Shown: piece after piece, positions 25,169 to 36,857 of the stretch | Numbering within the stretch: the first letter of the stretch is position 1 | Layout of the letters: every line of letters starts with the position of its first letter | NCBI RefSeq assembly: GCF_030272615.1 | Contig: NC_081414.1 | Span: 46,298,001-46,362,000 of the forward strand | DNA from: Cryptomeria japonica | Lineage: Eukaryota; Streptophyta; Pinopsida; Cupressales; Cupressaceae | Reading direction: 5' to 3' | DNA length: 64,000 nucleotides | Made by a program: the position numbers and the translations under genes | Notes under the pieces: model-generated | Databases searched by the model: none | Seen by the model: only the letters and a program-made list of their open reading frames with translations | What the model was told of the DNA's origin: nothing

Positions 25169-25550
25169 ATCTCCCCCTTTGGCATTGATGGCAACACAAG
25201 ATGGAAAAACCATCAAAGTGCCAAAATAGAAATGCCAAATACCAAAAACCAACAATCTCCCAAAAAGATCATTACAGAGTTCAAAAACCAAAATAAATAA
25301 TCTCTCCCCCTAGGAGTAACATGTATCTTTTGTGTTTCTTTTTGCATTTTCCCATACCAATCTCTCCCCCTTTGACATCAAATGCCAAAGTTACAACACA
25401 ATACCATTTGTTAGTTTCATATACAAAATACCAACTAATTTCAATATACCAACTACTCCCCCTGAAAAGTAGCTTCCTCATCAAAGCCGGATTAAGAATA
25501 TATCCCTGTTAATTCTGCCGATTGATGACAGACATCAACTCTCTAAGTAT
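25169..25550 (-). other. 3' region of E with reiterated polypurine blocks
   Basis: On the minus strand, GGGGGAG blocks occur at 25171-25178, near 25307, near 25362 and near 25450. The copies at 25171 and 25362 both sit beside an ATCAATGCC or TTTGATGTC word, like the paired blocks of A-D. Confidence 0.8.
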
Positions 25551-28500
25551 CTACTGGTGGGGGTATGACCCCAAGCTGTTCTCTTAGATTTTCAAAAGTC
25601 TCCTTAGGTAGAGGTTTAGTGAAAATATCTACAATCTGCTCTTTAGTGTTCACATAAACTATTTTGACTTGTTTTCTTCAACATTTTCTTTCAAAAAGTT
25701 TAGCTTGATAGAAACATGTTTAGTTTTAGAATGTAGTACCATATTCTTGGATATATCAATTGCTGCAGTGTTATCACAATAAATAGTTATAGGTTCCTTG
25801 CAATTCACCTTTATGTCCTTTAACATTTGTTTAAGCCATAATACCTATGTACAGTTTGTTGTTGCTGCTACAACATATTCTGATTCTACTATTGATAAAG
25901 ATGTGCAACTCTATTTCTTACTTAACCAAGAAATTAATCTGCTTCCAAGGAAAAATCCTCCACCGGTGGTGCTTTTCCTATCATCTACATCTCTTGCCCA
26001 ATTTGCATCTATAAATGTACATAATTCAAAGTTGTCATCTCTAGGATACCATAATCCAAGATTTGAAGTGCCTTGTAAGTACCAGAAAATCCTTTTAACT
26101 GTTGATTCATGATTTTCTCTAGGATTACTTTGAAATCTTGAAACAATACATACTGCATTCATTATATCTGGTCTTGTTTGTGTTAAATACAGTAAACCTC
26201 CTATCATAGATTTGTACCTGGTTGGATTAATAGGTGTTGACTCATCTCTTATTGATAATTTGTCATTTGTAGTCATAGGTGTACTTACCGGTTTAAAGTT
26301 CTCCATCCTAAATTTCTTTAGTAGCTCCTTTAAGTACTTTGATTGACTCAAGAATATACCACTGTCAGTCCGTGAAATCTGCAATCCTAAAAAGAATTTT
26401 ACTTCTCCTATCATAGACGTTTCAAATTCTTGCTGCATTTTGATAGAGAAATCTTTACATAATCCATCTTCTCCTCCAAAGATTATATCAGCAATAAAAA
26501 ATTCTATAACCAAGATGTCATCATTAGTCACTTTATAGTATAAATTATTGTCTGCATTACCTTTAGAAAAACCAATCTCCAAAAGATACTTATCTAATCT
26601 TGCATACCAAGCTCTTGGAGCTTGCTTCAACCCATACAAAGCTTTCTTTAACCTACAAACCATATCTTTGTCTTCTGTTAAAGAAAATCCATCAAGTTGT
26701 TCAATGTAAACTTCTTCTTCAAGAATTCCATTCAAGAATGCACATTTAATATCCATTTGATATACTTTGTAGTTCTTATGAGCTGCAAAAGCCAAAAATA
26801 ATCTAACTACCTCAATTCTAGCTACCGGTACAAAGGTTTCATTATAATCAATTCCTTCTTTTTAAGAATATCCCTTACACACTAGTCTTGATTTATTTCT
26901 GATTATTTTACCATCTTCATTAAGTTTGTTCCTAAATACCCATTTGGTTCCAATAACATTTTTATCTTTAGGCCGGGGAACTAATGTCCAAGTGTTATTC
27001 TTCTCAATTTGCTCTAATTCTTCTTCCATAGCTTTAATCCAAAATTTATCTTCACATGCCTCATTAATTGATGATGGTTCAATTTGAGAAATAAGGCATA
27101 CCTCTTCATTTGCCAATCTTCCTCTTGTCATAACTCCTCTATATTTGTTTTCAATTATCTAATCTTTAGAATGATTCAATCTTACATACCGGGGTGTCTT
27201 TGTTTGTCCTTGTTCCTCAATTACTGTGGAATTTTTAGATGATACCGGTGTAACTGGATCTTCATTTTGTGCCAGTGGGTTCAGTGTAGATTCATTTGAT
27301 GGAATTTCTATTGCCGGTTCAAAATCCATATACCTTGAAGTTCCTTTGAATTGTTCATCAATCTTTATATTTGTACTTTCAACAATTTTCTGCAATCTTT
27401 TGTTAAAACATCTGTATGCTTTTCTCTTAGATGAATAACCAAGAAATATTCCTTCATCACTTCTAGGATCAAATTTTCCAATATACTCATCTCTTCTAAT
27501 ATAGCATTTACTTCCAAAAATTCTGAAATATTTAAGAGTAGGAATAATACCAAACCATAGTTCACGAGGGGTCTTACCGGTTTCACCTTTGATGTGAACT
27601 TTGTTGAATGTATAGACCACTGTACTTATTGCCTCTCTCCAATATCCATGTGGTAAGTTTGGTTTTGATAACATACTTCTTGCTACATCCAAGATAGTTC
27701 TATTTTTCCTTTCAACAACTCCATTCTATTGTGGTGTCCGAGGTGCTGATAGCTGTCTTCTAATTCCATTCACTTCATAGAATGCATTGAATTCCTTAGA
27801 TGTGAATTCACCTCCTTGATCTGCTCTTAAACATTTGATTTTCTTACCGGTTTCATTTTCAACCATTGCTTTGAACAGTTTAAACTTTCCAAGTGCTTCT
27901 GATTTTTCTCTAAGAAAAGTAACCCAGCACATTCTAGAATAGTCATCAATGATTAGCATGAAATATCTATCACCTTGTAAGATTTTAGTTCTAGCTGGAC
28001 CACATAAATCAGTATGAATTAAATCAAGAGCATTATTTGATTTCTCTGGAATACTTTTGAAACTAGCTCTAACCTGTTTTCCAAATTGACATTCCTTACA
28101 TATTGTGTTGTGAGGTTTGACAATTTTAGGTAAATCTTTGATTGCCTTAGTAGTACTGATTTTTATCATACAATCAAAATTTACATGACAGAGTCTCTTA
28201 TGCCATAACTAACTTTCATCAATGTGTGCAATCAAGCATGTCTTTTCACTGTTATTCAAATGAAAGATATTACCTCTAGTCCGATTACAGGTTGCAATTT
28301 ATAAACCAGTTCTATTCATAATTTTGCATTTACCATTTTTGAACTATAACTGCAATCCTTTCTCAACTAATTGACCAACACTCAAAAGATTATGTTTTGA
28401 ACCTTCAACATAGTAAACATTTTCAATGTTATGCTTACCATCAAGAGATATTGAACCCTTACCTTTGATTGAACAAGCTTTGTCATCTCCAAATCTTACT

Positions 28501-28850
28501 AGACCTCCATTATATTCTTGAAAGTTCAAGAATTTACTTTTGTCACCAGTCATGTGATGTGAACATCCTGAGTCAATGATCCATTCATCCTTTACTTCAA
28601 TTTTTGCTGCCAAGGCCTGTTCTACCAGTTGCACTGTGGGTGTTGGTTGATCTTCTGTTATAGCAACAAAAACCCATCCATTGTCTATCAGATCCTCATC
28701 AGAATCATCAGTTACTCCTTCATCAGCAACATAACAAGATTTGTTCTTATTCTTCTTGAATCTGTATCTCTGATATTCAGGATTAGGCTTGTATGTCCTT
28801 CTAGCTTCTTCTCTTAACCTAGCATGTCTATCAGGGCATCTTGAAGCCAT
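25551..28850 (-). pseudogene. Copia pol of E: protease, integrase, reverse transcriptase, RNase H
   Basis: Read on the minus strand. The protease active site WIIDSGCSHHMTGD lies in 28344-28850. The integrase core (HTDLCGP, DDYSR, RADQGGEF, then NGVVERKNR) spans 28169 to about 27650 and keeps D, D and E, with one stop at 27726. The reverse transcriptase runs 27131-26100 ([31 protein letters not shown]); the usual YVDD position reads FIAD, which should abolish activity. RNase H (TDANW-like start, later SESEYVA-type block) continues past a CAG-to-TAG stop at 25911-25913 to about 25555. The frame also has a stop near 26862. It is a Copia element; the lineage is not settled. Confidence 0.9.
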
Positions 28851-28859
28851 ATGGCCAAT

Positions 28860-29654
28860 ATTATTGCAATTAAAAATTTAAAGGGTGCTTTACCTTCATA
28901 CTTACTTCCAACTAGACCTTTAGGCATTTTTCTTGCAAATAGTGCTTCTAGTTCTTCAAGTTCTTCATTTTCTCTCCTGCTTTCTTCAAGTTCTCAAATG
29001 ATGATGCAGATGATGTTGGTGCTTTGAAAGCTAAGTCTGTCTTTATAGTAGTAACATGACCAAATTCCTCAATCTCAAAGGCTGAAAGTTTTCCAATCAA
29101 TGTATCCCTAGTTACTGATGTGTTAGGCATTGTTCTAAGTTCATTTATTACAGTAACCTTCATTTTGTATGCCAGTGGCAATCCTCTTAAAATTTTTGAA
29201 ACAATTTCATCTTCACTTAAGGTTCCTCCACAACATTTAATACCCAAAACAATTTCATTTACTCTTTCCATAAAAGCAGAAATCCTTTCATCCTCTTCCA
29301 TTTTCAGACTTTCATACCTGACCCAGAAGCTTTCAAGTTTTGCAATTTTGACTATGGAATCTCCTTCATTTAGTGTTTCCAAATGATCCCAAATAGCTTT
29401 AGCAGTAGACCTATTTGATAGTCCCATTATTTGCTGATTTGATAATGCGCTTAGAAGTGCTTCTCATTTTCCTCGTCTTTAGTCAGATTTGGTGGATTAG
29501 GTTGACTTGTAGTAGTAGTAGTATAGCCATTCTTTGTAACCTCCCAAATATCTTTTCCAATACAATTCAGATGTGTTTCCATCCTGATCTTCCATATCCC
29601 ATAGTTGGTTCCATCAATTTTAGGACTGTCCTTCCTAAAATAGTTGCTAGACAT
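28860..29654 (-). pseudogene. Copia gag of E (UBN2 type)
   Basis: It starts MSSNYFRKDSPKIDGTNYG, 57 bases after the LTR. A frameshift near 29450 leads to the UBN2-like body (AIWDHLETLNEGD, then ESLKMEEDERISAF, LRGLPLAYK). A one-base deletion near 28872 breaks the single CCHC knuckle; its downstream part (GHMASRC) lies at the start of the next frame. It is the capsid and nucleocapsid protein of the particle. Confidence 0.88.
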
Positions 29655-29697
29655 TGGATCTCCTCAAGCTATTAAGCTTCTGCAAAAAGAGGACTAG

Positions 29698-29710
29698 GCT
29701 CTGATACCAA
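29698..29710 (-). other. Primer binding site of E
   Basis: The minus strand reads TTGGTATCAGAGC, next to the LTR. The adjoining LTR begins TTTTAGG instead of TGTTAGG on the plus strand. Confidence 0.9.
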
Positions 29711-29711
29711 T

Positions 29712-30783
29712 TTTTAGGTCCCGGGGACAATTGCGAGCGGGGGGGGGGGGGGGGGGGTGGGGTGAATTAGTTGTCTTATAATATTAAACCAAAAACCACT
29801 TAATCAAATTACTATTTAATACCAGTGAAACAGTCTATGATACCGGTGAAACAAATTAACTGATAAATGTAATAACAGTAAAGATTAATGCATGAAACTA
29901 AAAGATAAAGTCATCCACAACACATAACACCAATATTTGTATGTGGAAACCCTGTAAGGGGAAAAACCATGGTGGGAAACCTTACCCACAATCAGATGAT
30001 ACTACTACAGATAGTAAGTGTACATAAATGGGGTCTACATGCAGAAAGGCCAAGCACCTAGAGCTCATTGCTCAAACACAAATGGGAGTCACATTGACTA
30101 CAATTGGATGGTTAAATCCAATAAGAATGTACTACTCAAAATAGCATCTTCATATGCTGGATTTAGTACTGGTGTAATGCTGATATGCTTCCACAAAACC
30201 CTAGCTTTACCTTCAAATGATGTCTTCATGTATATCTCTACTTAATCTCGCATATACCTTCACACACAACCTTCTTCACATTCCACATTCGATCTTACAT
30301 TTATACCATAACCTAAGACCAATTATAGTAGGTTGGCTCTACAAGATATTACAATAAAATCATTTTACAAACAATACAATATCCGATACAATAACTAATT
30401 GAACATGTCAGCTTAATTCATTTACAACATTAATTAATCATCTCCATAGCATGCCATGCTGATCTAGAAAAGATAAACCTATAAGTGTAACCCTAGATAA
30501 GCCTGGACCTATTTGCCGATAAAAGCAAATATGCAAATATGAATATGCTAACAAACAACTCTCTAAGATAAGATGTCCAGACAATGTCTTCGACATTACC
30601 AATTGTCTTCCATGCCATTTCAAGTGCCGGTGATCACTATATCCTACCGGTGTACCATATATCGGTGACTATGTATTAGTCACTTGCTTGTCGGTGAATG
30701 TTGCTAGATCTCCAAAGTGCCAGAGTTGATAAGTGTTTAGTAGGTGTTGACATCAATGGCAAAACCATACCAAAATACCAACA
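29712..30783 (-). repeat. 5' LTR of E
   Basis: It matches 24096-25168 throughout. A G run of more than 20 bases (about 29739-29762) replaces the shorter one in the partner. The right end is AATACCAACA. Length 1,072 bp. Confidence 0.9.
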
Positions 30784-31029
30784 AGTCTTCTCCCCCTTTG
30801 ACAACAATGCCAAAAAGTAAAAGAACTAAAACATGATTTCTTCCTCTGAGAAGTGAATTCCTTGCTGTTATATATCAACTCAGTCTCGGTTAGAGCATTG
30901 TGTCTTCAATTCCCATTCTGTATTTATTTTCTGGACACCTTTAGAAAACCTCCTAAAGTGTGTAAATAAGCATCAATCCACACATAATATTCTGTAGATT
31001 CATCGAATTGATACTTTCACCGAACTCTG
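30784..31029 (-). other. 3' untranslated region and polypurine tract of F
   Basis: The minus strand has GTCAAAGGGGGAGA at about 30789-30802, followed by AGACT and then directly the LTR of E, where F's own 3' LTR should begin. Confidence 0.75.
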
Positions 31030-34000
31030 TCAGTGAGTAGAAGATAGGGGTAGGACCCCTAACTCACTTCTAAGATACTCAAAAGTGTCCCTTGGCAGTG
31101 GCTTGGTGAAGATATCTTCTATTTGTTCTTTTGTGCTAACATACTCCAACACCACTTTCTTCTCTTGAACTTCTTCTCTAAGATAATGATATTTGATAGA
31201 GATGTGCTTTGTCTTAGAATGCATTACAGGATCATTTGAAATGTTAATGACACTAGTATTATCACAGAATATAGTTACTGGCTCGGTAACTTTCTCATTT
31301 ATGCCTTCCAACAGTTGTTTGATCCATGATATATTAGTGCAATTCAATGTTGCAGCAACATATTCAGCTTCTGCTATTGACTGTGAAACACATCCTTGTT
31401 TCTTGCTAAGCCAACTCACTAGTCTTTCTCCTAAAAAGAAAGCTCCTCCACTTGTCCTTTTTCTGTCATCAATGTTGGCTGCCCAATCAGCATCAGTATA
31501 CACTTTTAAATCAAAATCATTTCTCTTGTCATATACTAAGCCATAATCTTCAGTGCCTCTCAGGTATCTAAAAATTCTTTTGATTGCTGTCATATGTGTT
31601 TCTTTGGGATCAGCAGAAAATCTTGCAACTACACCTACTGCATGTACTATATCCGATCTATTGTGAACAACATATTGTAACTTTCCAATCATGGATCGGT
31701 AAAGTGTCTCATCAACAAATGCAGATTCATCATTCTTTGATAATTTACAATTGGTAGTCATAGGAGTACTTACTGGTTTTGAGTCCTCCATTCCAAATTT
31801 CTTCAAGATTTCCTTTATGTACTTGGATTGAGTAATGAAAATCTCATCTTTCATTTGCAGTATCTGTAAACCTATAAAATACTTTATCTTATCGATTAGT
31901 GACATCTCAAATTCTTTGCACATTTCATTACCAAAGTTTTTGCATAGAGAATCATTTCTACAAAATATAATGCCATCAACAAATATGGCTGAGATCAGTA
32001 TTCCATTGTCTTCATCATTCTTCATGTACATATTGTTGTTTTCACTTGTTCTTATAAAACCAATCTTAATCAAATAAGAGTGCAATCTCTCATACCATGC
32101 TCTAGGTGCTTGTTTCAAACCATATAATGCTTTGTTCAATTTACATACCTGATCTTTATTCTTGTCTTCAACAAATCCTTCAGGTTGTTCAATACAAACT
32201 TCTTCTTCTAATATACCATTCAAAAATGCAGATTTGACATCCATTTGATATACTTTGAAATTTTTGAAAGAAGCATATGCCAACAATATTCTTACTCCTT
32301 CAAGTCTTGCAATAGGTGCAAAGGTCTCGCCATAATCAATTCCTTCTTCTTGAGCATGTCCTTTGCAAACTAGTCTTGCTTTATTTCAAATGACCTCACC
32401 TTTTTCATTTAGCTTGTTTCTGAAAATCCACTTTCTATCAATTACATTTTTGTCCTTTAGTCTTGGGACCAGTGTCCATGTGTCATTCTTCTTGATTTGA
32501 TCAATCTCTTCTATCATAGCGTTTACCCAATCTTCACTGTTAAATGCCTCTTTTACTATTCTCGGTTCAAATTCAGATATCAGACATGTGTTCTGTCTCA
32601 GTTTGTTCCTTGTCATCATTGGATCATCCTTATCTCCTATAATTTGACTTGATGCATGATTCCTTTTGACATACTTGGCTAATACAGGCTCGGTATGATC
32701 TTCTTCATCACTCGGTAACTGGATATCCTCTTTGTTTTCTTTAGTAACTCTCTTGGTAGGACTTGTCAGTTGAACATAGACAAATTCTTCATAATCTTCT
32801 AGTTCCTTGGAATTTCCTTCATCATTTCTGTCTACAAATTCATCAATTTTCACATTTACACTTTCTATTATTTTGTTAGATGATTTGATCAGACATTTAA
32901 ATTCCTTGCTTCTAGAAGAATAACCTAGAAATGTTCCTTCTTCACTTTTCTGATCAAAATTTCCATTTCTATCATCTTTATGTACATAGCATCTACTTCC
33001 AAAGATTTTAAAGTAACTTACATTAGGTTTCTTGTCATACCAAATTTCATATGGTGTCTTCAAAGTTCCTTTCTTTAGTTGTACTCGGTTCAGGGTGTAA
33101 ATTGTTGTGCTTATTTCTTCTCTCCAAAATGTCTATGGCACTTTCTTTTCAATCATCAAGGTTCTGGCACTATCCACAATAGATCTATTTCTTCTCTTAG
33201 CTATCCCATTTTGCTGTGGAGTTATCGGTGTAGAGACTTGCCTTTTAATACTATGATCATTGCAGTATAAGTTAAACTCATTAGAGGTAAACTTTCCTCA
33301 TCTATCAGATCTAAGACATTTCAGTTGTCTTCTTGTTTCATTTTCAACTCTTGCCTTGTACCATTTAAACATTTGAAAAGCTTCTGATTTTTCTTTTAAA
33401 AACATAACTGACATCATCCTTGAATAATCATCCACAAATAGTATGAAATATTTATCACCATAATAACTTTGAACTTTCATAGGACCACAAAGATTAGTGT
33501 GTACAAGATCAAAAATTCCCTTAGAAGTGTAGGACTTACTTGTAAAGCTTGATGTTGTCATTTTACCCATCTGGCATCCTCAGCCCATAGCATTCTCAGG
33601 TTTTTCCAAACTCTGTAGACCTCTTACTCGGTGCTTCTTACTTATTTTGATCAGATTATCAAAATTTACATGACAAAACCTTTTATTCCATAACCAGGTA
33701 TCATCTATCTTTGCATAAAGACAATTATTCTAAGTTGGGTCAAGGTGAAATGTGTTACCTTTTGTTTGAGTCCCGGTAGCTGCTAACTTTCCATGCGTGT
33801 CATGAACTTTGACAATTCCTTTATGAAATTCTATTTGGTAACCTGTGCTGTTTAGCTGTGCTACACTCAAAAAATTATATTTCAAACCTTCAACCCAATA
33901 AACATCGTTACATTTAGCATTGTCAAGAAGTGTTATGGATCCTTTACCTTTAACTGGACATGGTGCATCATTACCAAATCTTACATAACCTCCATCATAA

Positions 34001-34146
34001 TCTTCTAATTTAACAAACTTGAGTTTATCACCTATCATGTAATGTGAGCATCCACTATCTATGATCCAAGAGTCATTATTACTTATGTGAGATATTAAAG
34101 CTTTTTCCTCATACCTTTCTTCATCTGATCCATCTTTGATAGCCAC
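31030..34146 (-). pseudogene. Copia pol of F: protease, integrase, reverse transcriptase, RNase H
   Basis: Protease WIIDSGCSHYMIGD at 34146-33730. The integrase core starts near 33510: the first acidic residue reads N (HTNLCGP), the second block RSDR is followed by a stop at 33300, and the third reads IAKRRNR with K in place of the catalytic E. The reverse transcriptase begins near 32500 and is interrupted by one TGA near 32385; then 31030-32286 is open for 418 residues through [23 protein letters not shown] and RNase H ([18 protein letters not shown]) to [10 protein letters not shown]. The polymerase box reads FVDG instead of YVDD. Enzymatically dead, but less eroded than A-D. Confidence 0.92.
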
Positions 34147-34281
34147 ATAAACGACTTCCTCTATATTAGTTTCATCAGATTTATCATCACTGGCTTCCTC
34201 ATTGGCAATTAGGCGTGACTTTCTATCTCTTCTTCTAAAGTCTCGGTATCCTCTGTAATGATTATTTTTTTGTCTGTCATC

Positions 34282-35208
34282 TCAGTAATCTCTCTTTTTA
34301 GTAGAATCTTTGTCAGGACAGTTAGAAGCCATATGTCCTATCTTATCACAATTGAAACATTTGAAAGGTAGTTTTCCTTTATACTTACCTTTGCCTCTTG
34401 GTAACCTTTTGGTCAATAGTGCTTCAAACTCTTCTTGCTTTCTGATTTCCTCATACAGTTTGTGTACTTCTTCCATGTTCTTACAAAATCTTTCACTTGC
34501 TCCACTGTGATTCCCTTCAGAATACTTACTCATTCTATCATTGTAATCATTAGATTCACCAAGATGAAAAGAACTGAATGTAGATTCAACTTTATTTACC
34601 AAAGACCCACTGTTATCAAAATCACTTAACTCAAATGCATGTAGCTTACCAATAGTAGCATCTAAAGAAACTGGCATGTTAGGTATAGACCTCAATTCAT
34701 TGATTGCAGAGACTCGGATTGCATAAGCAGGTAGAAGGGTTCTTAATAACTTACTTGTGACATCCTTTTCTTCAATAGTTCCTCCTTCTCCTTTGATTTG
34801 ATTGACAATTTCCTTTAGTCTTGTACTATACTGGGTTATGTTCTCACCTTCATTCATCCTCATAGATTCAATTTGTCCTCTTAGACTATCCACTTTTGCT
34901 CTTTGAACATGTTCATTACCACCATACATAGATATGAGCTTGTCCCACATTTCTTTTGCATCACTGCAGCTTTCTAGGTCATTAAACTTTGAGTTGGTCA
35001 ATGCTGATGATATTTTAATCATTGCTTGAGTGTGTTCTTGCTTTGCCTTTATCTCTTCCATTGTCAATGGATAGGTGCTCGGTGTAATGAAATCATTCTC
35101 TAGATAATATGTTGCATATTCTCCAACTCTTGATAAGTGCAGCTTCATTCTTTTCTGCCATGTAGAGAAACTAGACTTGTTCTGCTTTGGTGCATCCCTC
35201 TTATACAT
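34282..35208 (-). CDS. Copia gag of F (UBN2 type), intact frame
   Basis: An uninterrupted 308-residue frame starting MYKRDAPKQNKSSFSTWQKR, 65 bases after the 5' LTR. UBN2-type body (AKEMWDKLISMYGG, LRGQIESMRMNEGENITQYS), then a Lys-rich C-terminus with one CCHC knuckle, CFNCDKIGHMASNC, at about residues 285-298. It is the most complete frame in the window. In Copia it builds the particle and binds genomic RNA. Confidence 0.92.
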   Translation of the reverse strand: MYKRDAPKQNKSSFSTWQKRMKLHLSRVGEYATYYLENDFITPSTYPLTMEEIKAKQEHTQAMIKISSALTNSKFNDLESCSDAKEMWDKLISMYGGNEHVQRAKVDSLRGQIESMRMNEGENITQYSTRLKEIVNQIKGEGGTIEEKDVTSKLLRTLLPAYAIRVSAINELRSIPNMPVSLDATIGKLHAFELSDFDNSGSLVNKVESTFSSFHLGESNDYNDRMSKYSEGNHSGASERFCKNMEEVHKLYEEIRKQEEFEALLTKRLPRGKGKYKGKLPFKCFNCDKIGHMASNCPDKDSTKKRDY

Positions 35209-35258
35209 CTTTGGATCACTGCCTCAAGTACCTTTAAACTTTTCCTCCTGAGTCCAAA

Positions 35259-35271
35259 GCACTGATACCAA
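35259..35271 (-). other. Primer binding site of F
   Basis: The minus strand reads TTGGTATCAGTGC beside the LTR, one base off the initiator-Met site used by the other elements. Confidence 0.85.
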
Positions 35272-35272
35272 T

Positions 35273-36770
35273 TGTTAAGTTCTAATACTAAATGTAAAGT
35301 ACAGATGCCAAGCTAACAAGATGAGAGGGGGGGGTGAATCATACAAACTTAATCTTCCATAAAATCAACAGATTCAACCTCAGTAGCTTTAACAGATATA
35401 TGTAACCAAAACTATAAAACATGCAAACTCATAAACATATAACATCACAACACATTCAACACCAGATTTAACATGGAAACCCAAATAGGGAAAAACCACA
35501 GTGGGATTTCGGACCCACTAAGAAATATACTCTTCTAGAGTATGCTCGGTTAAAAGCAAATCCTGTTAAAGATTACAAAACACATTGCTAGATGTGACCC
35601 GGTTAAGGGATTTCCCTCAGATCTGTTAGGATCTTCACTTTGTTAGAAGTGACCTTGTCAAAGGATTTCAAACACTCAACTAGAATGTTACCTTGCTAAA
35701 GGATTTTACAAATAAAACTGTTAAGTCCACTCGGTTAAGAGATTTTCTGTCACTTTACAAAATAACAGTAGTAAGAATATATCTCCAGCTTTACATTTGA
35801 AATGCTAAAGCAGATTCTTATTTGCTCAATACTTCCTAGTCATAGGAATTATCTTGTCCCTCTGCTAGGTTCTATACTCTACTAATCAAATAGATCTTCA
35901 AGCTTTTGTGCTCGGTAATCACTATGTAGCATCTTTGTGCTTACACTTGCCCGCATACATTGTTTATCAATAATTCTTTACTTATAAACAATTTGCTAAC
36001 CATTGAATTTCCTTGATCACATTTCCCATGATCAATCATAGCCATCAAATCTTCAAACTTGACTAGGTTCAATGTATCCTTGAATCTGAAAACATTTTAC
36101 CTCACCTATGAACTTGCATACATTTCTTGGAACTTGTGCTAGGAAATTGCGGTTCAATCTGAGTTGTAGATCTTCCTGTCGATCTTCCATTGCCATAGAT
36201 CCTTAACAAACTTCATGCATGACATACCAATCATTTAATGAATTCCAGCTCATCATCTTCCTTCATTAAATAACGCTTTTATTCATCCAATGCATTTTGT
36301 TACTGCTCGGTTGCAACTCAGTAAATACTAAACTTCACTTGGTAGACATTCCGCCTTCATTAACCGATAACGATAACCTTAGGGTTTACCGACTACGTTC
36401 TTTGCTCGGTGACATAGTATAGTATTAACCTTACAATTGACAACATATGTAGGATATCAAAACAATATAAACATTATGATCTCATCATTGTCTAACTCGG
36501 TAATAGTTGCCCATTGAATAACTTATTTCTTCCCTTATTCATCACATTCTTTCTATGTCTTTTACTGACATCTTTATATTCATCGAATCATACTTCTTAA
36601 GATATGACAACATCATACTGAATTAGAAAATCAATTTCTTGACATCAATGACAAAATAATAATATTAAGATAGTAAACATCCTTAATCAGTTATATCCAT
36701 AATCATCAACAACCTTCTAAATATCCTTATTGAAATGCCAACAATCTCTCATTGTAATTGGAATGCAACA
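35273..36770 (-). repeat. 5' LTR of F
   Basis: The plus-strand left end is TGTTAAGTTCTAATAC; the right end is AATGCAACA, followed by the TAGTA target copy. It contains the GATGAGAGGGGGGGGTGAATCAT module and GGGAAAAACCACAGTGGG. CCAACA also occurs at 36738-36743, 27 bases before the chosen end; the target duplication favours 36770. Length about 1.5 kb. Confidence 0.85.
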
Positions 36771-36857
36771 TAGTAATCATCCTTTATCAATTATATCATC
36801 AATCTCCATCAACCTTCTCAATATCCTCATACCAATAAACCTATTGTAATGCCAACA

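Larger units (their letters stand above)
24096..30783 (-). mobile_element. Copia retrotransposon E, complete with both LTRs
   Basis: 5' LTR 29712-30783, primer site 29698-29710, gag about 28860-29654, pol about 25550-28850, polypurine tract 25169-25181, 3' LTR 24096-25168. Its 5' LTR abuts the polypurine tract of F at 30784, and its 3' LTR runs into E'. No target duplication can be shown because the left side was rearranged. Confidence 0.9.
23235..36770 (-). mobile_element. Copia retrotransposon F, with E/E' inside its 3' LTR region
   Basis: 5' LTR 35273-36770, primer site 35259-35271, gag 34282-35208, pol 31030-34146, polypurine tract 30789-30801, then E/E' (23851-30783), then the remaining 3' LTR piece 23235-23850. 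The five bases flanking F are TAGTA at 23230-23234 and at 36771-36775, splitting LTR G. The order protease, integrase, reverse transcriptase, RNase H defines Copia. Confidence 0.88.
21770..36857 (-). mobile_element. Solo LTR G, split by element F
   Basis: G consists of 21770-23234 and 36776-36857. Its plus-strand left end is TGTTAGTTAGATGAGAGG and its right end GCCAACA, flanked by AATAT at 21765-21769 and 36858-36862. Total G sequence is about 1.55 kb, homologous to the F LTRs. No primer site or internal region of its own is present, so it is a solo LTR produced by LTR-LTR recombination. F then inserted into it. Confidence 0.85.
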
